From Alteromonas salexigens (GTDB lineage Bacteria > Pseudomonadota > Gammaproteobacteria > Enterobacterales > Alteromonadaceae): a stretch of DNA of 64,000 nucleotides. A program made the position numbers and the translations under genes. A model generated the notes under the pieces. That model made no database searches, was not told where the DNA came from, and was given only the letters and a program-made list of their open reading frames with translations. The stretch is taken from the NCBI RefSeq assembly GCF_025628895.1, contig NZ_JAOTJC010000006.1, positions 190,733 to 254,732 of the forward strand, in the 5' to 3' direction. Below are positions 46,323 through 56,283 of the stretch, one piece after another (the stretch's first letter is position 1; every line of letters begins with the position of its first letter).

Positions 46323-49300
46323 TCACACCCGTACCCAGCGCGCAACCCGGACCCGGCTTTCACTCAGCAACCGCTGACTGTGAAAACGGAGTCTGAGCAA
46401 CAGCACATAGGCCAGCGGAACAAGAAACAAACTCGTCAGCGTTGAAAATACCAGGCCACCGGTTATGGCGATGGCCATAGGCGAGTAGGGCGGACCGTCA
46501 CCACCAATTCGGGTACTTCCGAATGCCAGAGGAAGTAAACCCAGTACAGTGGTTGCCACCGTCATCAGAATAGGTCGGATCCTTGACTGACAACCTTCCG
46601 CTACCGCATCGTACAAGCTCAGGCCCTGGTCAATGAGCTGGTTTATTCTGTCTACCAGCACAATACCGTTATTCACCACGATACCCATTAATACCAGCAT
46701 GCCTATCATGCCCATGATAGACATAGGTGTACCCGTCAGCATAAACGCCCAGAACACGCCCGTGTAAGAAAACAGCAATGAAGTAATCACGGCGGTGGGT
46801 AGCAGCAATGATTCGAACAGGGCGGCCATCACCACATAAATCATGCATACCGCCAATAACATATTCATTTGCATCACCGCATTGGCTTCGTCCTGGCGCT
46901 GAAAACTGCCATCCAGTGTCCACGAATACCCGGTAGGCAAATCAATGTACTGCATGGCAGTTTCAATGCGTTCTCTGGCTTGCTCTATGGTGGTTTTTTC
47001 ATCGAGATTCGCACCCACCGTCAGTGCGGTTTGCCGGTAGCTACGATTAATTTGTGATAACTGTGGGACGATGGTCATATCGGCCAGCATGTTCAGGGTA
47101 ACGCTTTGCCCCTGAATATGAGTGATATATATGTTTTTCAGTGACTCCAGCGAACGCTGGACGTCAGCCCCGTACATGAGCCGTACGCTGACTTCACCAC
47201 TGTCGCCATAGCGAAAGGTACGCAGGTTGTTACCCCGTAAGGCCGTGGCTACCAGGCTGGCTACGTCACTGACGTTGAGGCCAAGACGATGGGCTTTTTC
47301 ACGGTTGATACGAATTTGCAGTTCGTCACGCTGCGAGCCTGTGTCGGCCTTCACATCTTTCAGGCCTTCGATACTGGCCAGTACAGGCACTACCTGATCG
47401 GCCAGTTGCAACAAACGATCCGAGGATTCGCCCAATAACGTAAGCCGTACGCCGCCCCCGTTGCCTGAATCCCATTGAAAGGACGGACGCGCACGAACGA
47501 AAGCCGGCATATCTTCACGGATCCTCTCTTTTAACTCTTCCAGCGGCACCGGTAAATCGTCGTTCAGCGTGATCCCTGACACTGCAAAGCCCGCGGTAAA
47601 ATAGCTGTACACCTGCTTAATGTGGAAACGCTCCTGATTGGCATAGAGATAAGCTTCCATTCTGTCGACCGTTTTTTCCACTTCATCCAGGGTGTAGTTT
47701 TGGGTGACATGATAGTTGAGCCAGATGCGCTCTACATTATTGTTGCCTTCGTCATCGTCACTTACCACACTAAGTGGGATAGCAGTACTGGCAAGAATAG
47801 CCAGCGCCACTAATGCCGTTTTACCCTGATTCGCCATGGTCCAGCGCAATACGTTTCCATACCCGGCTATATAGCGGGGTGTTTTTTGCTGGGCATGCCG
47901 GGGCAGGCGAATGCGCGAGGCGAGTAACGGAATAAGTGTTTGTGCGATAATTAACGACGCAAACAGGGAAATGCATATGGCAATGGCCACATGCTCCAGA
48001 AATACGGTCAGATCAATCTTCACTCCCACAATATTCGGCAGAAATACAATAGCGGTAGTGGTAGTTCCAGCGACCACCGCGAGGCTGACTTTGCCCACCC
48101 CTCGCTGGGTGGCCAGCGCGGCGTTAGCATCCTGACTGCGCTCCTGGAAGATACTTTCGGTGATAACCACCGCATTGTCTACCAACATGCCAATAGCCAG
48201 CATCAGACCCATCAACGACAGAATGTTCAGGCTGTAACCGAGCAAGTACATCAGGCCGAGCGTGATACAGATGGAAAAGGGCACCGATAACACCACAATG
48301 AGCGTGGTGGGTAACTGGCGAATGAACAAGAACAGTACCACCACGGACAACACTGCGCCCAGCAATCCGGCTGCGACCAGATCACCCAGTGACGAGGTGA
48401 CACTTTTGGCCGTATCGTCCATCACAAACAAGCTGATACCGTTGAAAGCAGGGTCGGCTTTGGCGGCATTAATAACACGCATGACCCGCTCAGAAACCTC
48501 TACCAGGTTACTGCCAGACTCGCGGAATATATTGAATCCCACCGCAAAGGTACGATCCAGGTGCCGCCCTTCGGTACGCGCAGGCGTTTCATAACTGATT
48601 TCCGCAATATCAGACAAACGGACGCCGTCACGCACCCACAGATTTTTAACGTCCTGTATGTCCGTAAATTCACCCATGGGGTTAACCACAATTTTCTGAT
48701 CCATAGACAGAATGTGGCCTGCTGTCATCGAGAAGTTTGCTGCCTGCAGGCGTTGACCAAGCTGTTCGGTGTCTATGCGCAGGGCGGCAATTTTTTGTGG
48801 TTGTAAACGAACGGTAATTTGTTTTTTAAGTACGCCGTAGAGCTCAACCCGCGACACACCGGCCACCCTTTCAAGCGGGCGTTTAAGGTTGCGCTCTAAT
48901 AAGTCATAGGCGTTAGAAAGGTCCCGTTCACTGGAAACCCGTAGCTGAAAAATGGGCATATCATTAGTGTTAAACTTATACACCATGATCCGTTCAATAT
49001 CGTCCGGTAGCAGATGACGAATGGCGTCAATTTTTTCGCGGGCTTCAATGCTCTTGGCCTTAACATTGTCATCCCAGCTAAACTCGACATAGATTTCAGC
49101 CCGGTTTTCAAAAGAGCGGGCATTCAGGCGTTTGATGCCTGACATAGTGGCAATGGCCTCTTCTACAGGCCGGGTTATCATCCGCTCGATTTCTGCCGGT
49201 GTGGCATCCGGGTAGGGGATGTTAACCACCATTTCGGGTATGTCGATGCCGGGAAACTTTTCCAGTGGCAGTAGGCGCCCCGCAACAATACCAAACAGCA

Positions 49301-49388
49301 GCATGGACAAAAAACACATAGACACAGTAACCGGGCGGGCCATCGCAAACCGTGCCAGCCCGGTCCCAGCGTGGGCGAACTTATCCAT
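46323..49388 (-). CDS. RND efflux transporter, inner-membrane subunit 2
   Basis: The 1021-residue protein is an AcrB-type resistance-nodulation-division pump with 12 membrane helices in two halves. TM4 contains LMGLMLAIGMLVDNAVVITESI with the proton-relay Asp, and two large periplasmic loops follow TM1 and TM7. The C-terminal region GMLVLMGIVVNNGIVLVDRINQL is typical. It overlaps the upstream RND gene by eight bases, so the two are coupled and may form a mixed trimer like MdtBC. The N terminus MDKFAHAGTGLARFAMARPVTVSM fits the family start. Substrate is unknown. Confidence 0.93.
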   Translation of the reverse strand: MDKFAHAGTGLARFAMARPVTVSMCFLSMLLFGIVAGRLLPLEKFPGIDIPEMVVNIPYPDATPAEIERMITRPVEEAIATMSGIKRLNARSFENRAEIYVEFSWDDNVKAKSIEAREKIDAIRHLLPDDIERIMVYKFNTNDMPIFQLRVSSERDLSNAYDLLERNLKRPLERVAGVSRVELYGVLKKQITVRLQPQKIAALRIDTEQLGQRLQAANFSMTAGHILSMDQKIVVNPMGEFTDIQDVKNLWVRDGVRLSDIAEISYETPARTEGRHLDRTFAVGFNIFRESGSNLVEVSERVMRVINAAKADPAFNGISLFVMDDTAKSVTSSLGDLVAAGLLGAVLSVVVLFLFIRQLPTTLIVVLSVPFSICITLGLMYLLGYSLNILSLMGLMLAIGMLVDNAVVITESIFQERSQDANAALATQRGVGKVSLAVVAGTTTTAIVFLPNIVGVKIDLTVFLEHVAIAICISLFASLIIAQTLIPLLASRIRLPRHAQQKTPRYIAGYGNVLRWTMANQGKTALVALAILASTAIPLSVVSDDDEGNNNVERIWLNYHVTQNYTLDEVEKTVDRMEAYLYANQERFHIKQVYSYFTAGFAVSGITLNDDLPVPLEELKERIREDMPAFVRARPSFQWDSGNGGGVRLTLLGESSDRLLQLADQVVPVLASIEGLKDVKADTGSQRDELQIRINREKAHRLGLNVSDVASLVATALRGNNLRTFRYGDSGEVSVRLMYGADVQRSLESLKNIYITHIQGQSVTLNMLADMTIVPQLSQINRSYRQTALTVGANLDEKTTIEQARERIETAMQYIDLPTGYSWTLDGSFQRQDEANAVMQMNMLLAVCMIYVVMAALFESLLLPTAVITSLLFSYTGVFWAFMLTGTPMSIMGMIGMLVLMGIVVNNGIVLVDRINQLIDQGLSLYDAVAEGCQSRIRPILMTVATTVLGLLPLAFGSTRIGGDGPPYSPMAIAITGGLVFSTLTSLFLVPLAYVLLLRLRFHSQRLLSESRVRVARWVRV

Positions 49389-52300
49389 AGACTTTCTCCC
49401 CGCTGTCAGTGGACGCCGTGCTATACACCTTGGTGTCGAACAGGCTGTAGAGTACAGGCAGCAGCACCAGGGTAAGCAGCGTTGAGAACAGCAGCCCGAA
49501 AATGACTGTCACCGCCATAGGGGTACGTACTTCTGCGCCATCGCCGAAGCCGATGGCCATAGGTAATAGCCCCAGAATGGTGGTCAGTGTGGTCATCACA
49601 ATAGGCCGCAGGCGACTTTTCGCCGCCGCCACAATCGCTTCGTGTTTAACCATGCCCTGGGCGCGAAGCTGATTGATACGGTCTACCAGCACAATGGCGT
49701 TATTGACAACTATCCCGGCCAGCATGATAAGGCCAATAAATACCACCACCGACAGATGAGTACCGGTTAGCCATAAACCATAAACCGAGCCGGCGCCGGC
49801 AAGCGGCACGGCAAACAAAATCAGCAGTGGGTGCAGCAACGACTCAAACTGCGAGGCCATGACCAGATAGACCATAAAAATGGCCAGTGCCAGGGCAAAC
49901 TGCAGCGAACGGAAACTTTGTTGCATGTCTTCACTTTGACCGGCTACGGTGGCGCGCAAGCTCACCGGCAGGGTAATATCTACCAGAATTTGTTGCGCGT
50001 TGCTGACGCCCTGCGCCAGGTCACCGAAAGCAAGGTTGGCCTCAATCAGCGCTACACGTTGTTGTCCGACGCGGGTGATTTCACTGGGCCCGACGCTCAT
50101 ATAGACATCGGCCACCGCATTCAGCGGGATCGGGCGGTCACTGCCGGGATTCACAATGATAGCGCCCACATCAGTGACGTTATCCCGCTGACCTTCTTCG
50201 GTGCGCACCAGCACATCCACCTTGCGATCTTCCAGGCTATATTGGGTTGCTACCTGGCCGCCTATTTTGGCAGCGATGAGTTCCGACACCCCGGCGGCGT
50301 CCAGACCGAGCCGTGACAGCCGGGCATGGTTGAAGGCAATTTTCAGTTCCGGGTTACCTGAACGCAGGGTAGTGGTTACGTCGGTAAAACGCGGCTCTGC
50401 AGCAAGCGCTTCACTGATGGCCTGGCTATGGCGTTGTAACAGGTTAAGATCATAGCCCTGAAGTTCTATTTGAATGGGGGCATCAAAGCTAAACAGTTCA
50501 GGCTCGCCAAACTGGCTCTGCACACCCGCCTGACGTGCCAGAAACGTGCGCAATACCGTTCTGACCTGATCAATTTGGCGGTCGTCTGCCGTGGGTGCCA
50601 TCACCACATTCAACTTACCCCATTGGTCGCCGCCCTGACTGGGTGCGGCGCTTACCAGGCTTCCGGTACCAGCCAGTGAATAGGTACGTGATACACCGGG
50701 CTGCTGCTGAGCAAGGGTTGCCAGTTTCGACAACAGTGCGTCGGTCTGAGAAATTTGGGTGCCTGCCGGCAACGACACTTCAACGTCAAATTCCCCTTGC
50801 GACATGGTCGGAATGAGCTCCATGCCCAGCCTGGGCAGTAAGCTCACTGACAGTCCCGCAAAGACCATTGCCACTGTCAGCACCAGTATGCGTGCCGATA
50901 AGGCGGCGCCTAACAGGCGGTCATACGCCCGCTCTATCAATGCATACAGTTTTGCAAATGCCCAGATGAAAGGTTTAAACAACCAGTGAAGGGCGGCAGC
51001 ACACAGATGCCAGGCGCCGAGGATCAGGGTCATCAATGCGGCGGGCAGGTAGACGAACAGGACGCGGAGCAGCAGTTTAAGTGGCAAGGTTAGCCAGTAG
51101 ACGGTTTTACCCCAGCGGGTTTGCGGGCCGGGCGCCGGAGGTGTGTCAAAGACATCATTATGCTGTGGTGTTTCACGTTTTTGACGGCTGGCCAGGGTAG
51201 GGATCAATGTCAGTGCCACCACCAGTGAGGCCAGTAAAGCAAACGACACGGTTAATGCCTGATCCCGAAATAACTGCCCGGCTATACCTTCTACAAAGAC
51301 TAATGGCACAAATACGGCCATGGTGGTCAGTGTTGACGCCAGAATGGCACCAGACACTTCGCGCGTGCCACTGGTGGCCGCAGCTTCACGGTTTGTAACG
51401 TCGACCTGGCGACGACGATGGCGGTCAATGTTTTCCAGCACCACAATGCTGTTGTCTACCAGCAAACCCACGGCCAGCGCAATGCCACCCAGGCTCATGA
51501 TATTCAGACTGATATCATTCCCGTACATCAGATTAAACGTCGCAATGACGGACACGGGGATAGACACCGATATAATCAGGGTTGGCCAGAAATCCCGCAA
51601 GAACAGGTATAACACCAACATGGCAAGCACGCCGCCAATCAGTGCGGCAGATTTAACGTCGTTAATTGCCTGTTCAATAAACTGGCTCTGATCATACACA
51701 AGCATGAGCTGGTACTGCGCCGGCATCGTATTTTGTAAAGTGTCGACAGCCGCCCTGACACGTTGCGCCACGTCGACGGCATTGGCATCGCCCTCTTTAT
51801 AAATCGCAATTTCAGCGCCTTCCACACCATTAAAACGGGTGATTGCATTGCGCTCGCGGAACGTATTCGTCACGGTGGCAATGTCTTTGAGCTGAACATT
51901 CCGGTTATCAAATCGGCCTATATATAACTGCCTGATTTGATCAAGATTCTCAAACTGATTCAGTGTACGTACCAGAAACGCCTGGCTACCGTCTTCAATG
52001 CGACCACCGGCGGTGTTGACATTTTCCCGCTCCAGCCGGGCAATGACTGCTGACAACGAAATACCCAGCTGGCTGGCACGTTGCTGATTAATTAATACCT
52101 GAATCTCATTTTCCAGTCCGCCACCTATTTTGACAGAGGCGACCCCTTCAATAGATTCCAGGTTGCGTTTTACCTGCTGCTCAGCGTACTCCCGGAGGCG
52201 TTTCATCGCTTCTGCGCTGGTGGTCTGGGCTATGTCGTCACTGAATCCCAGCCCCAGCCGTAGAACAGGGTCAAGGCTGGGGTTAAAGCGCAGTAGTCTG

Positions 52301-52671
52301 GGTTTATCGATATCCAGCGGCAGCTGTAAAATATCCAGCTTTTCTCTTACCTCCAGGCTCGCAAAGTCCATGTCAGTGCCCCATGCAAACTCCAGCACTA
52401 CATCAGACTGGCCGGCCCGGGAGGTAGACGTCACACTTCTTACCCCTTTTACTACACCAATTGCTTCTTCTATGGGCTTGGAAACCAGTTGTTCAATTTC
52501 CGCGGGCGCTGCACCCGTGTAATCGGTGCGAATGGTAAGGGTAGGGTAAGACAGTTCAGGTAATAAATTGACTGATAGACGGCCCAGCGACACCATACCA
52601 AATAACAGTATGGCGAAGGTAAACATAGCCACTGCCACCGGCCGCTTTACGGCAATATCCACAATACGCAT
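49381..52671 (-). CDS. RND efflux transporter, inner-membrane subunit 1, with enlarged central linker
   Basis: This 1096-residue AcrB-type pump has the usual N-terminal RIVDIAVKRPVAVAMFTFAILLFG, TM4 LGGIALAVGLLVDNSIVVLENI and C-terminal MLAGIVVNNAIVLVDRINQLRAQG. Between TM6 and TM7 (about residues 500-590) it has a long linker with extra hydrophobic stretches (LPLKLLLRVLFVYLPAALMTL, LHWLFKPFIWAFAKLYAL). Its partner RND protein has a short linker at the same place. The gene lies between the adaptor and the second RND gene, 35 bases after the adaptor stop. Confidence 0.93.
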   Translation of the reverse strand: MRIVDIAVKRPVAVAMFTFAILLFGMVSLGRLSVNLLPELSYPTLTIRTDYTGAAPAEIEQLVSKPIEEAIGVVKGVRSVTSTSRAGQSDVVLEFAWGTDMDFASLEVREKLDILQLPLDIDKPRLLRFNPSLDPVLRLGLGFSDDIAQTTSAEAMKRLREYAEQQVKRNLESIEGVASVKIGGGLENEIQVLINQQRASQLGISLSAVIARLERENVNTAGGRIEDGSQAFLVRTLNQFENLDQIRQLYIGRFDNRNVQLKDIATVTNTFRERNAITRFNGVEGAEIAIYKEGDANAVDVAQRVRAAVDTLQNTMPAQYQLMLVYDQSQFIEQAINDVKSAALIGGVLAMLVLYLFLRDFWPTLIISVSIPVSVIATFNLMYGNDISLNIMSLGGIALAVGLLVDNSIVVLENIDRHRRRQVDVTNREAAATSGTREVSGAILASTLTTMAVFVPLVFVEGIAGQLFRDQALTVSFALLASLVVALTLIPTLASRQKRETPQHNDVFDTPPAPGPQTRWGKTVYWLTLPLKLLLRVLFVYLPAALMTLILGAWHLCAAALHWLFKPFIWAFAKLYALIERAYDRLLGAALSARILVLTVAMVFAGLSVSLLPRLGMELIPTMSQGEFDVEVSLPAGTQISQTDALLSKLATLAQQQPGVSRTYSLAGTGSLVSAAPSQGGDQWGKLNVVMAPTADDRQIDQVRTVLRTFLARQAGVQSQFGEPELFSFDAPIQIELQGYDLNLLQRHSQAISEALAAEPRFTDVTTTLRSGNPELKIAFNHARLSRLGLDAAGVSELIAAKIGGQVATQYSLEDRKVDVLVRTEEGQRDNVTDVGAIIVNPGSDRPIPLNAVADVYMSVGPSEITRVGQQRVALIEANLAFGDLAQGVSNAQQILVDITLPVSLRATVAGQSEDMQQSFRSLQFALALAIFMVYLVMASQFESLLHPLLILFAVPLAGAGSVYGLWLTGTHLSVVVFIGLIMLAGIVVNNAIVLVDRINQLRAQGMVKHEAIVAAAKSRLRPIVMTTLTTILGLLPMAIGFGDGAEVRTPMAVTVIFGLLFSTLLTLVLLPVLYSLFDTKVYSTASTDSGEKVYG

Positions 52672-52706
52672 GTTCAGAATTCCTTTTGTAAAGGCGATGT
52701 CGGGCG

Positions 52707-53789
52707 TTAGCCGTTCACTACATCAACGGGGGATGCATCTTTCAGGTTCTGGTGGCCGGTGATTACCACGCTTTCAGTCCCTGTGAGTCCTGTAACCACT
52801 TCAATCATGTCACCCTGTTCAAAGCCGGTGGTGACGGGGACTTTGTTGGCCACACCATCGCTTACCACAAACACACTTTGCTGATCATCAATGCTCACCA
52901 GCGCTTTACGCGGAAGTAAGGTGGCATTGGCTTTGGTGGCATATTGCAGCGATACTTCGCTGAACATTCCGGCCTTGAGGGCTTGCCCGGCATTGGGTAC
53001 CCGCAGAGTGACTTTAAACGTGCCGGTACTGGCATCAATGACCGGGCTTATCCGCTCTACATAAGCCGGCATCTTGCTATTCCCAAGGGCTGCCACAATC
53101 AGTTGAGCAGGCTGGTCTTTGCGGATCTGCAGCAGCTGGCTTTCCGGGAGGTAAACAATGCCCTGCAGCTCACGCTGCTGAACAATGTGAAACATCCGTT
53201 CACGCTGAAATGACTCTGTCAGATTACCTACCTTGGCATTGCGCTCCGCGATAAACCCGCTGATGGGAGCGCGAATGGTGGCTTCTTTCAAATCAAGCTC
53301 GGCGAGACGCACCGAAGCAGCGGCAGACTGGAATTGTGCGGTGAGCTTTTCATAAGCGTCATCGCTGATAAGCTTTTTGCTGTAAACCTTATCCATCTTG
53401 GCCAGTTCCTGCTCGATTCCGCGTAAATCTGCACGGGCTTTGGCAAGACCCAGTTCGTAACGTTCTTTATCAAGCTGCGCAAGGACCTGGCCTTTTTCAA
53501 CGTAGTCGCCTTCTTCGACCAGAATTTGTTCAATGATCCCCGAGGCCCTGGCTACCACAAACGCCTCTTCCTTGGCTTCCAGAATGGCCGTAGTTTGGTA
53601 AGTAGAGGCTATTTCACCTTTGCGGATTTGATGGGTTTCTACGGGGATGGCAATGAGGGGTTCTTCTGGCGTTTCAGCAACGTCGATAGCTTCAGCGTTT
53701 TCGCACCCGCTCAGTGAAATAGCCAGGCCGAGCACCGCGCTAATGATTAGTAACCGGGAGAGCTTAGTAGGGGTAGTAGTGTATTCCAT
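52707..53789 (-). CDS. RND efflux periplasmic adaptor (membrane fusion protein)
   Basis: The 360-residue lipoprotein has a signal peptide with lipobox LSGC and then the AcrA/HlyD fold: a lipoyl half-motif near ARASGIIEQILVEEGDYVEKGQVLAQLD, an alpha-hairpin (ELGLAKARADLRGIEQELAKMD), the second lipoyl half (TIRAPISGFIAERNAKVGN) and beta-barrel stretches (PVIDASTGTFKVTLRVPNAGQALKAGMF). It links the RND pump to an outer-membrane channel. I use ATG 53789, since AGG lies upstream and the lipobox fits. It is the first gene of the operon. No TolC-type gene is adjacent. Confidence 0.94.
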   Translation of the reverse strand: MEYTTTPTKLSRLLIISAVLGLAISLSGCENAEAIDVAETPEEPLIAIPVETHQIRKGEIASTYQTTAILEAKEEAFVVARASGIIEQILVEEGDYVEKGQVLAQLDKERYELGLAKARADLRGIEQELAKMDKVYSKKLISDDAYEKLTAQFQSAAASVRLAELDLKEATIRAPISGFIAERNAKVGNLTESFQRERMFHIVQQRELQGIVYLPESQLLQIRKDQPAQLIVAALGNSKMPAYVERISPVIDASTGTFKVTLRVPNAGQALKAGMFSEVSLQYATKANATLLPRKALVSIDDQQSVFVVSDGVANKVPVTTGFEQGDMIEVVTGLTGTESVVITGHQNLKDASPVDVVNG

Positions 53790-54162
53790 GGTAAAAACCT
53801 GCTTGCTTATTGATCTGGTAATGCTGGTATACAGCACGAGCTGTGCCAGCCGCCAAAAATACAAATAGGTAAAAAATACAATGAGTTATATTTTATTGAA
53901 CAGGCTGTTAATTAACCGTTAACGCAATTATTAGCGGTTCTGACCACTTGGTAGTGCATAAGCCTATGAGTTAAGCTCGACGAATTAAGATAGCCAACAA
54001 TGCCCGAGAGGCGTTAGCGCAAGCTAAAAAGAATGTGGAGGTAGGGAAAAGTAGAATTATGTAAGTATTTGATGAATATAGCGACAGGAAGGTCACATGC
54101 ACGACGTAACAGGGTGAGAGAGGAGGGCCGGTAAAGCCAGAGGAAATACCGGCTAAAGGCTA
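53790..54162. other. Intergenic region between the RND operon and the OsmC gene
   Basis: This 373-bp AT-rich region must contain the RND operon promoter on the minus strand. A small palindrome GTTAATTAAC lies near 53908. A stem-loop at 54127-54153 (GCCGGTA / TACCGGC, 13-base loop) lies ten bases beyond the OsmC gene stop. No regulator gene is adjacent. Confidence 0.45.
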
Positions 54163-54564
54163 TCAGGCCGGGGTTTTAATTTCGTAACTGGTAGAAATAT
54201 TAACCTTGCCATCCAGCATCAGCATTACTGAGCAATATTTCTCAGCAGACAAGGCGACGGCACGTTGCACAGCTTTGTCAGTAAGACCTTCGCCGGTGAC
54301 AATATAATGTGCCTTGATGTCAGTGAATACCCGGGGTGGCTCATCGGCCCGGGTGGCATCCAGTTCGCACTGGCAACCGGTGAGTTCAAACCGACCCTTT
54401 TTCAGAATTTCTACGACATCAACGCTCGAGCATGCCCCTGCAGCCACCAGAACCGATTCCATCGGTGAAATGGCGTTGCCATCGCCATCCATTACGGTGC
54501 TGTAACCTGAATCGGTATTGCCAGTGAAGCTAAGGCCGCCATCCCAGTTTACCGTTGCTTTCAT
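54163..54564 (-). CDS. OsmC/Ohr family protein (YhfA-like)
   Basis: The 133-residue protein has the OsmC fold with the two family cysteines in AAGACSSVDVVEIL and LSAEKYCSVMLML. The arrangement resembles the YhfA branch more than the organic-peroxide resistance protein Ohr. OsmC and Ohr reduce organic hydroperoxides, but for YhfA-type proteins the activity is not clear. The start at 54564 follows AGAGGAAACAGC on the minus strand. Confidence 0.88.
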   Translation of the reverse strand: MKATVNWDGGLSFTGNTDSGYSTVMDGDGNAISPMESVLVAAGACSSVDVVEILKKGRFELTGCQCELDATRADEPPRVFTDIKAHYIVTGEGLTDKAVQRAVALSAEKYCSVMLMLDGKVNISTSYEIKTPA

Positions 54565-54597
54565 GCTGTTTCCTCTTTATTTAACGACACTGCTTTT

Positions 54598-55446
54598 TTA
54601 AGCAATTAAACGGATTTTTTCTTTATCTATATGAATCAGGCGCTGTTTGAACAATGCGCCCAGGGCTTTCTTGTACGCCGCTTTACTCACGTTAAAATGT
54701 TTGTAGATAGCATCCGGCGGACTTTTGTCAGTCAGCGTGGACAGCCCGCCATGCGCGCGCAAGTCGTCAAGAATGGCCTGCTGCAGCGCATCTCTGCCGG
54801 CCTGATCCTGGCGCTGCATGCTGACATCAATTTTACCGTCTTCACGAATGTGTTTAACCACCCCAGGCAACGAATCACCGATATTGAGCGGGACAAGTGC
54901 CTCGCTATGAAAAATCAGCCCAAGGTATTTTTCATCCAGTAATACTTTGTAGCCCAGGTCGGTTTTTGCAAAAACCAGTGCATCTACGGTATCGCCAACT
55001 TTAAGATAGGGAGCTGTTTCTTTAAAAAACCGGTGCAGTCGGGTGGCGCCAAGTAAGCGCCCGGTGGCATCTTCAACAAACGCATAAACCACATAGTTCA
55101 TGCCTTCACTAACCGGTGATTCCTGATAATTTGCCGGTACCAGCAAGTCATTTTCCAGGCCCCAGTCGAAGAATGCACCAAAATGGGTCGCGCCTACGGC
55201 GCGCAACACTTTTACTTCGCCTTGCTGTATTTTGGGCGTTTGAGGGGTAGCGATCAGTTGGCCGCTGTTATCCGTAAGCACAAATACGTCAAGCTGAGTG
55301 CCAGTGGTGGTTTCTGCGGGCGCCAGTTCACGAGATAAGGTGACGAGCTCGTCGTCATCATGGGTATCAGGGCTGGCTGCTAGCTGGAAGCCAAACGGGA
55401 ATTCGGCCACTACATAGAGCCGATTAATTTTACCAAGGTTTATCAT
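54598..55446 (-). CDS. CvfB-like S1-domain RNA-binding protein (YitL family)
   Basis: The 282-residue protein matches the CvfB/YitL family with three S1-like domains and a C-terminal winged helix. Recognisable parts are GATHFGAFFDWGLENDLLVPANYQ, KTDLGYKVLLDEKYLGLIFHSE, IREDGKIDVSMQRQ and FNVSKAAYKKALGALFKQRLI. CvfB binds RNA and affects virulence in Staphylococcus. The substrate here is unknown. ATG 55446 is my choice because the product begins MINLGKINRLYVV like relatives; the open frame extends 16 codons further upstream. It is divergent from pxpA. Confidence 0.88.
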   Translation of the reverse strand: MINLGKINRLYVVAEFPFGFQLAASPDTHDDDELVTLSRELAPAETTTGTQLDVFVLTDNSGQLIATPQTPKIQQGEVKVLRAVGATHFGAFFDWGLENDLLVPANYQESPVSEGMNYVVYAFVEDATGRLLGATRLHRFFKETAPYLKVGDTVDALVFAKTDLGYKVLLDEKYLGLIFHSEALVPLNIGDSLPGVVKHIREDGKIDVSMQRQDQAGRDALQQAILDDLRAHGGLSTLTDKSPPDAIYKHFNVSKAAYKKALGALFKQRLIHIDKEKIRLIA

Positions 55447-55512
55447 CAGGACATGAAATTTAGGAAAGAACGAGTAACATAGTAACGAAATCATGGACAG
55501 AGCTAAACCATT

Positions 55513-56283
55513 ATGAAGTTAAATTGTGATTTAGGTGAGAGTTATGGTGCCTGGTCGATGCCGGTGGAAACCGAAATTATGGTGTACATCGATCAGGCGA
55601 ATATTGCATGTGGTTTTCATGCTGGTGACCCTGTCACGCTCAAGCGTGCGATTGCGCTTGCCCTGGAGCATGATGTGGCTATTGGCGCCCATCCGTCTTA
55701 CCCCGACCTACAGGGCTTTGGTCGTCGCAGTATGAGCATGAAGCCAGAAGAATTAAAAGCTTGCCTGCACTACCAGATTGCGGCGCTGGCCGGGCTGGCG
55801 AAGATGCAGGGCGGGGCGGTGAGCTACGTGAAGCCCCACGGCGCTCTGTACAATGATTTAATGCAGGACGTAAATTTACGTAAAACAGTGATGCAGGCGA
55901 TTTACGAAGCGGGCGATGGAGAGCTCTCCCTTATGATCCAGGCGCATCCCGATCACGCTGCCCTGATGGCCCAGGCGAAGGACATTGGTATAAATCTAAT
56001 ATTTGAGGCCTTTGCTGATCGCCGCTACACCGATGAGGGTTATCTGGTTTCCCGCCATCGTGACGGCGCCGTACTCAGCGACGACGAAGCGTTAACCCAG
56101 GCCGAAAGATTTATGGATAAGCAGGAAGTGGTGACGGAGTCCGGTGCCATAATCCCGATTGCGGCAGACAGTCTGTGCGTACACGGTGATTCGCCCGGTG
56201 CGGTAGACATGGCGCGAAAAATTCGACTAGCACTGACCCACCGCAAGCTTGGCGCAAAATATTCGTATGGACACGAAAAATAA
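55513..56283 (+). CDS. pxpA: PxpA, 5-oxoprolinase subunit A (LamB/YcsF)
   Basis: PxpABC hydrolyses 5-oxo-L-proline (pyroglutamate), a spontaneous damage product of glutamine and glutamate, to L-glutamate with ATP. PxpA is the LamB/YcsF-type subunit. The 256-residue protein begins MKLNCDLGESYGAW and has IACGFHAGDPVTLKRAI, IGAHPSYPDLQGFGRRSM and YVKPHGALYNDLM, the family metal-site motifs. Its stop TAA overlaps the pxpB ATG (TAATG). The order A-B-C is the usual one. Confidence 0.96.
   Translation: MKLNCDLGESYGAWSMPVETEIMVYIDQANIACGFHAGDPVTLKRAIALALEHDVAIGAHPSYPDLQGFGRRSMSMKPEELKACLHYQIAALAGLAKMQGGAVSYVKPHGALYNDLMQDVNLRKTVMQAIYEAGDGELSLMIQAHPDHAALMAQAKDIGINLIFEAFADRRYTDEGYLVSRHRDGAVLSDDEALTQAERFMDKQEVVTESGAIIPIAADSLCVHGDSPGAVDMARKIRLALTHRKLGAKYSYGHEK

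Noticed and set aside
49831..50316. 161-codon plus-strand frame opposite the RND gene
   Set aside because: Antisense shadow of a well-recognised RND pump; no supporting signals.
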